A stretch of 64,000 nucleotides of DNA from Rhizobiales bacterium IMCC20636 (GTDB lineage: Bacteria; Pseudomonadota; Alphaproteobacteria; Rhizobiales; GCA-2746425): assembly GCA_016865015.1 (NCBI GenBank), contig CP018226.1, forward strand, positions 837,001 through 901,000. Direction: 5' to 3'. Of this stretch, positions 61,763 through 64,000 are shown piece by piece. A model generated the notes under the pieces. It saw only the letters and a list, made by a program, of their open reading frames with translations, searched no databases and was not told where the DNA came from. Both the position numbers and the translations under genes were made by a program. How positions within the stretch are numbered: the first letter of the stretch is position 1; each line of letters opens with the position of its first letter.

Positions 61763-61797
61763 GTATAAATATATGATAATTTACACGGAGAAGCGTT

Positions 61798-62424
61798 ATG
61801 AGTCTGCGAATTGGCGACACTGCCCCGAACTTTGATGTCGATACGACAAACGGCAAGATAAATTTTCACACATGGATTGGTGACAGTTGGGCTTTCTTTT
61901 TCAGCCACCCGGCAGACTACACACCAGTGTGCACAACAGAGATGGGTCGCACCGCCCAATTGGCTGATCAATTCGAGGCGCGAAACACCAAACCGATCGG
62001 CCTTTCGACAGATAGTGTTGAAGAGCACAAAACCTGGATTCTGGATGTAAACGACACCCAAAACACCAATCTCACATTTCCTATTGTCGCCGACCCTGAT
62101 CTGAGGATCGCCAAGCTCTATGACATGATCCATGAAGAGCAAAGCACGACTGAAGCGGTTCGCTCGGTATTCATCATTGATCCAAACAAGAAGATTCGTT
62201 TGATGATGACCTACCCGATGAATGTCGGCCGGAACTTCGATGAGATTCTGCGGGTCATTGATGCGCTGCAATTGGCGGATGCAAAACAGATTGCAACACC
62301 GGCTGACTGGCGCCCTGGCGACAAAGTCATCATTCCTCCATCGATCAGCAATGATAAGGCGAAGGATATTTTCCCTCAAGGCTGGGATGAGGTCAGGTCC
62401 TATCTCAGACTGACAGACGTTTGA
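61798..62424 (+). CDS. 1-Cys peroxiredoxin (Prx6 type)
   Basis: The 208-residue protein has FFFSHPADYTPVCTTEMG with the peroxidatic Cys45, the Prx6-type C-terminal domain (DWRPGDKVIIPPSIS) and Arg/Thr positions of the family. It reduces peroxides in the cytoplasm using an external thiol. The ribosome site is ACGGAG. It is preceded by a perfect palindrome and followed by an EF-hand protein gene. Confidence 0.92.
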   Translation: MSLRIGDTAPNFDVDTTNGKINFHTWIGDSWAFFFSHPADYTPVCTTEMGRTAQLADQFEARNTKPIGLSTDSVEEHKTWILDVNDTQNTNLTFPIVADPDLRIAKLYDMIHEEQSTTEAVRSVFIIDPNKKIRLMMTYPMNVGRNFDEILRVIDALQLADAKQIATPADWRPGDKVIIPPSISNDKAKDIFPQGWDEVRSYLRLTDV

Positions 62425-62492
62425 AGCCTGCGCGTTATCGAATGTCTGCCGACATGACACAGAGAAACTGAAACAAGAATTGAGTTTGAAAC

Positions 62493-62930
62493 ATGAAAAA
62501 CATCCTATTCGCCTCAACTATGCTTGCCATGACAATTGCAACGGTGTCCGCTCAAGGTGTGCCCGGCGCGCATTTTTTGGAAAACTGGGACTTGAACCAG
62601 GATGGTAAAGTCTCCCTGGAGGACGCGGCAGAACGTCGTTCAGATATTTTCACGATGTTTGATGCCGACGAGAATGGCGAGCTGTCTGGTCAGGAATATC
62701 AACTTTTCGATACGACACGTGAAGAAGATGCTGCACTGAATGCGGGTGGTCACGGGCAGGGTGGCATGCGCCGTGCACAACAAGGTCTCACGCTCGAATT
62801 CAATGATGTTGATGAAAATGGTGTTGTCAGCAAGGATGAGTTTGTCAGCAAGACCACTGATTGGCTGGCACTGATTGATCGCAACGGCGATGGCACTGTC
62901 ACCGTCGAAGACTTTGGTCCGATAAAATAA
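62493..62930 (+). CDS. Exported EF-hand protein with four calcium loops
   Basis: The 145-residue protein has a signal peptide (KNILFASTMLAMTIATVSAQG) and four EF-hand loops: DLNQDGKVSLED, DADENGELSGQE, DVDENGVVSKDE and DRNGDGTVTVED. The spacing D-x-[DN]-x-[DN]-G-x-[IVL]-x-x-x-[DE] is intact or nearly so in each. It probably binds calcium in the periplasm. It lies just before the multicopper oxidase gene, with a hairpin between them. Confidence 0.9.
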   Translation: MKNILFASTMLAMTIATVSAQGVPGAHFLENWDLNQDGKVSLEDAAERRSDIFTMFDADENGELSGQEYQLFDTTREEDAALNAGGHGQGGMRRAQQGLTLEFNDVDENGVVSKDEFVSKTTDWLALIDRNGDGTVTVEDFGPIK

Positions 62931-62937
62931 TCTTTCT

Positions 62938-62963
62938 GAAGCCGTGCTATGATGCACGGCTTC
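62938..62963 (+). terminator. Hairpin between the EF-hand and multicopper oxidase genes
   Basis: GAAGCCGTGC (62938-62947) and GCACGGCTTC (62954-62963) are perfect 10-bp complements with a 6-nt loop. It follows the EF-hand stop by 7 nt. There is no T-run, so it may be an attenuator or a mRNA stabiliser. Confidence 0.55.
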
Positions 62964-62992
62964 ACTCCCGATGTGAAATTAAGGATCGTCTC

Positions 62993-64000
62993 ATGATAAA
63001 TCGCAGAAAATTCCTCGCGGGCGCAGCGGCTTCCGGATTGACGATGCCGTTTTTGCTGAAAGCTTCGTTGGCGGCGGAAAGTGGTCGGCCATTGCCTATC
63101 CCATCGGTGGTTTCGCTTGATGGTGCAGGCAATTCAATTGACGCAATTTATGGAAGCCATTCCTTTCTTGCGAACGGCAAGACGCGCACAATGGGATACG
63201 GACAGGATTATCTTGGTCCGGTGTTGCGCATGAAGCGGGGGCAGACATCCAAAATCAATGTTGGCAACAAAACCAACAATCCGATCACCGCACACTGGCA
63301 TGGGCTACACGTTCCGGGAAAGGTCGATGGCGGGCCTCAGCTTGCGTTTGGACCAGGCGAAACCTGGAGCCCCGAGCTGGACATTGATCAGCCCGCAGCC
63401 ACATTGTGGTATCACAGCCATGTTCACGGCCAGACAGCCGATCAGGTTTATGCCGGTCTGGCTGGCATGATCATCATAGACGATCCTGGCGCCGGCAGTG
63501 AGGGCCTGCCAGACACTTATGGCGTCGATGACATTCCCCTGATTGTGCAAGACAAGGCGTTTAACGACGATGCCAGTCTGCTCTATGTCAAACGCGGCCC
63601 AAGCCTGATGCATGGCTTCCGCGCCGAGAAAATTCTTGTCAACGGTGCAATCAGGCCCACAGCGAGCGTCCCATCAGGGCTGGTTCGGTTTCGACTGTTG
63701 AACGCATCGAATGCCCGTATTTACACCTTTAGATTCGAAGACAATCGAAGCTTTCATCAGGTGGCCAGTGATGGCGGGCTGCTGGGTGCTCCGTCAAAGA
63801 TGTCCAGTCTTGTGTTAGCGCCAGCCGAACGCGCAGAGATCATTGTCGATTTCAGTGACGGAAAAGCAGCGCGTCTTGTGTCCTTGCCCGACGCCAACAA
63901 CCCCATGGGTGGCGGAATGATGGGCGGTATGATGTCCCGCATGATGGGGGGCGACACAGGAGAACCGGAACCGGTTACCAGCAATGATGAATTCGAAATC
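62993..64000 (+). CDS. Multicopper oxidase (CueO-like), N-terminal part (cut by window edge)
   Basis: About 336 residues are visible. The N-terminus has a Tat signal (NRRKFLAGAAASGLTMPFLL). The copper-binding pieces are HWHGLHVPGKVDGG and WYHSHVHGQTADQVYAGLAG. A methionine-rich stretch (MGGGMMGGMMSRMMGG) near the visible end resembles the Met-rich insert of CueO. It probably oxidises Cu(I) or phenols in the periplasm. The start at 62993 follows AAGGA. The last copper motifs are outside the window. Confidence 0.9.
   Translation, partial: MINRRKFLAGAAASGLTMPFLLKASLAAESGRPLPIPSVVSLDGAGNSIDAIYGSHSFLANGKTRTMGYGQDYLGPVLRMKRGQTSKINVGNKTNNPITAHWHGLHVPGKVDGGPQLAFGPGETWSPELDIDQPAATLWYHSHVHGQTADQVYAGLAGMIIIDDPGAGSEGLPDTYGVDDIPLIVQDKAFNDDASLLYVKRGPSLMHGFRAEKILVNGAIRPTASVPSGLVRFRLLNASNARIYTFRFEDNRSFHQVASDGGLLGAPSKMSSLVLAPAERAEIIVDFSDGKAARLVSLPDANNPMGGGMMGGMMSRMMGGDTGEPEPVTSNDEFEI

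Noticed and set aside
1-64000. Mobile elements, prophage, tRNA or rRNA genes
   Set aside because: No transposase, integrase, terminal repeats, cloverleaf or rRNA-like segment was recognised.

Overview
The window reads as an accessory, transport-rich stretch of an alphaproteobacterial genome (Hyphomicrobiales- or Rhodobacterales-like). The reasons are the gene content (several RbsABC-like sugar importers, a GlpSTPQV-like importer with two ATPases, TctABC, many SDR dehydrogenases), moderately GC-rich coding DNA, overlapping ATGA gene junctions, and an Fnr-type box. No rRNA, tRNA, CRISPR array, phage or insertion-sequence gene is visible. It could be a megaplasmid or a catabolic island, but the sequence alone does not decide this.

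Layout. (A) 1-8100, minus strand: a ribose-type ABC importer (binding protein, fused double ATPase, two permeases), then a regulator that joins a winged helix to an MalE-like solute-binding domain, an M24 'pita-bread' hydrolase and the start of a TPP-dependent E1-alpha subunit. Divergent from it are an SDR, an ABM-fold monooxygenase-like protein and a second SDR (8317-10351). (B) 10705-14545: a membrane-anchored AraC-type regulator, two secreted proteins (double DUF1566, ricin-type trefoil) and an AAC(6')-like acetyltransferase. (C) 14712-26085: a DeoR repressor diverging from a ten-gene operon with a glycerol-type ABC importer (two different ATPases), a small membrane protein, DhaK- and DhaL-like kinase subunits, an LsrF homologue and an aldolase/dehydrogenase fusion. 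(D) 26297-26671: a SpoIIAA-like protein behind an Fnr-type box. (E) 26714-35237: divergent operons for oxidative sugar use (FMN hydroxyacid oxidase, mutarotase-like protein and SMP-30 lactonase against a one-permease ABC importer, SDR and FCD-type GntR) around an 18-bp perfect palindrome. (F) 35362-41987: a metallophosphoesterase and UTRA-type GntR diverging from TctCBA and a PaiB-like protein. (G) 42045-52696: amidohydrolase, two alpha/beta hydrolases, two IclR-like regulators and a ribose-type importer with a TIM-barrel isomerase. (H) 52858-61532: a ROK-type regulator and a leaderless binding protein diverging from an isomerase, binding protein, oxidoreductase, ATPase, permease and ABM-protein operon. 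(I) 61798-64000: a 1-Cys peroxiredoxin, an EF-hand protein and the start of a multicopper oxidase.

The most striking theme is repeated reuse of transporter solute-binding domains as cytoplasmic sensors. It is seen three times, in three different architectures: a winged helix fused to a family-1 binding domain (1502-3292), an IclR-type helix-turn-helix fused to a PBP domain that resembles the binding protein of the neighbouring importer (44360-45748), and a stand-alone leaderless paralogue of the neighbouring binding protein, encoded behind a ROK regulator that has lost its sugar site (52858-55276). In the last two cases the sensor resembles the SBP of the adjacent transporter, so the cell may read the same ligand inside that it binds outside.

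Other points worth following are the asymmetric ATPase pair of the glycerol-type importer, the unusual DhaKL + LsrF + aldolase/dehydrogenase combination, an M24 enzyme with Cys at a metal-ligand position, and several strong palindromes and hairpins that look like operators or intercistronic mRNA processing elements.
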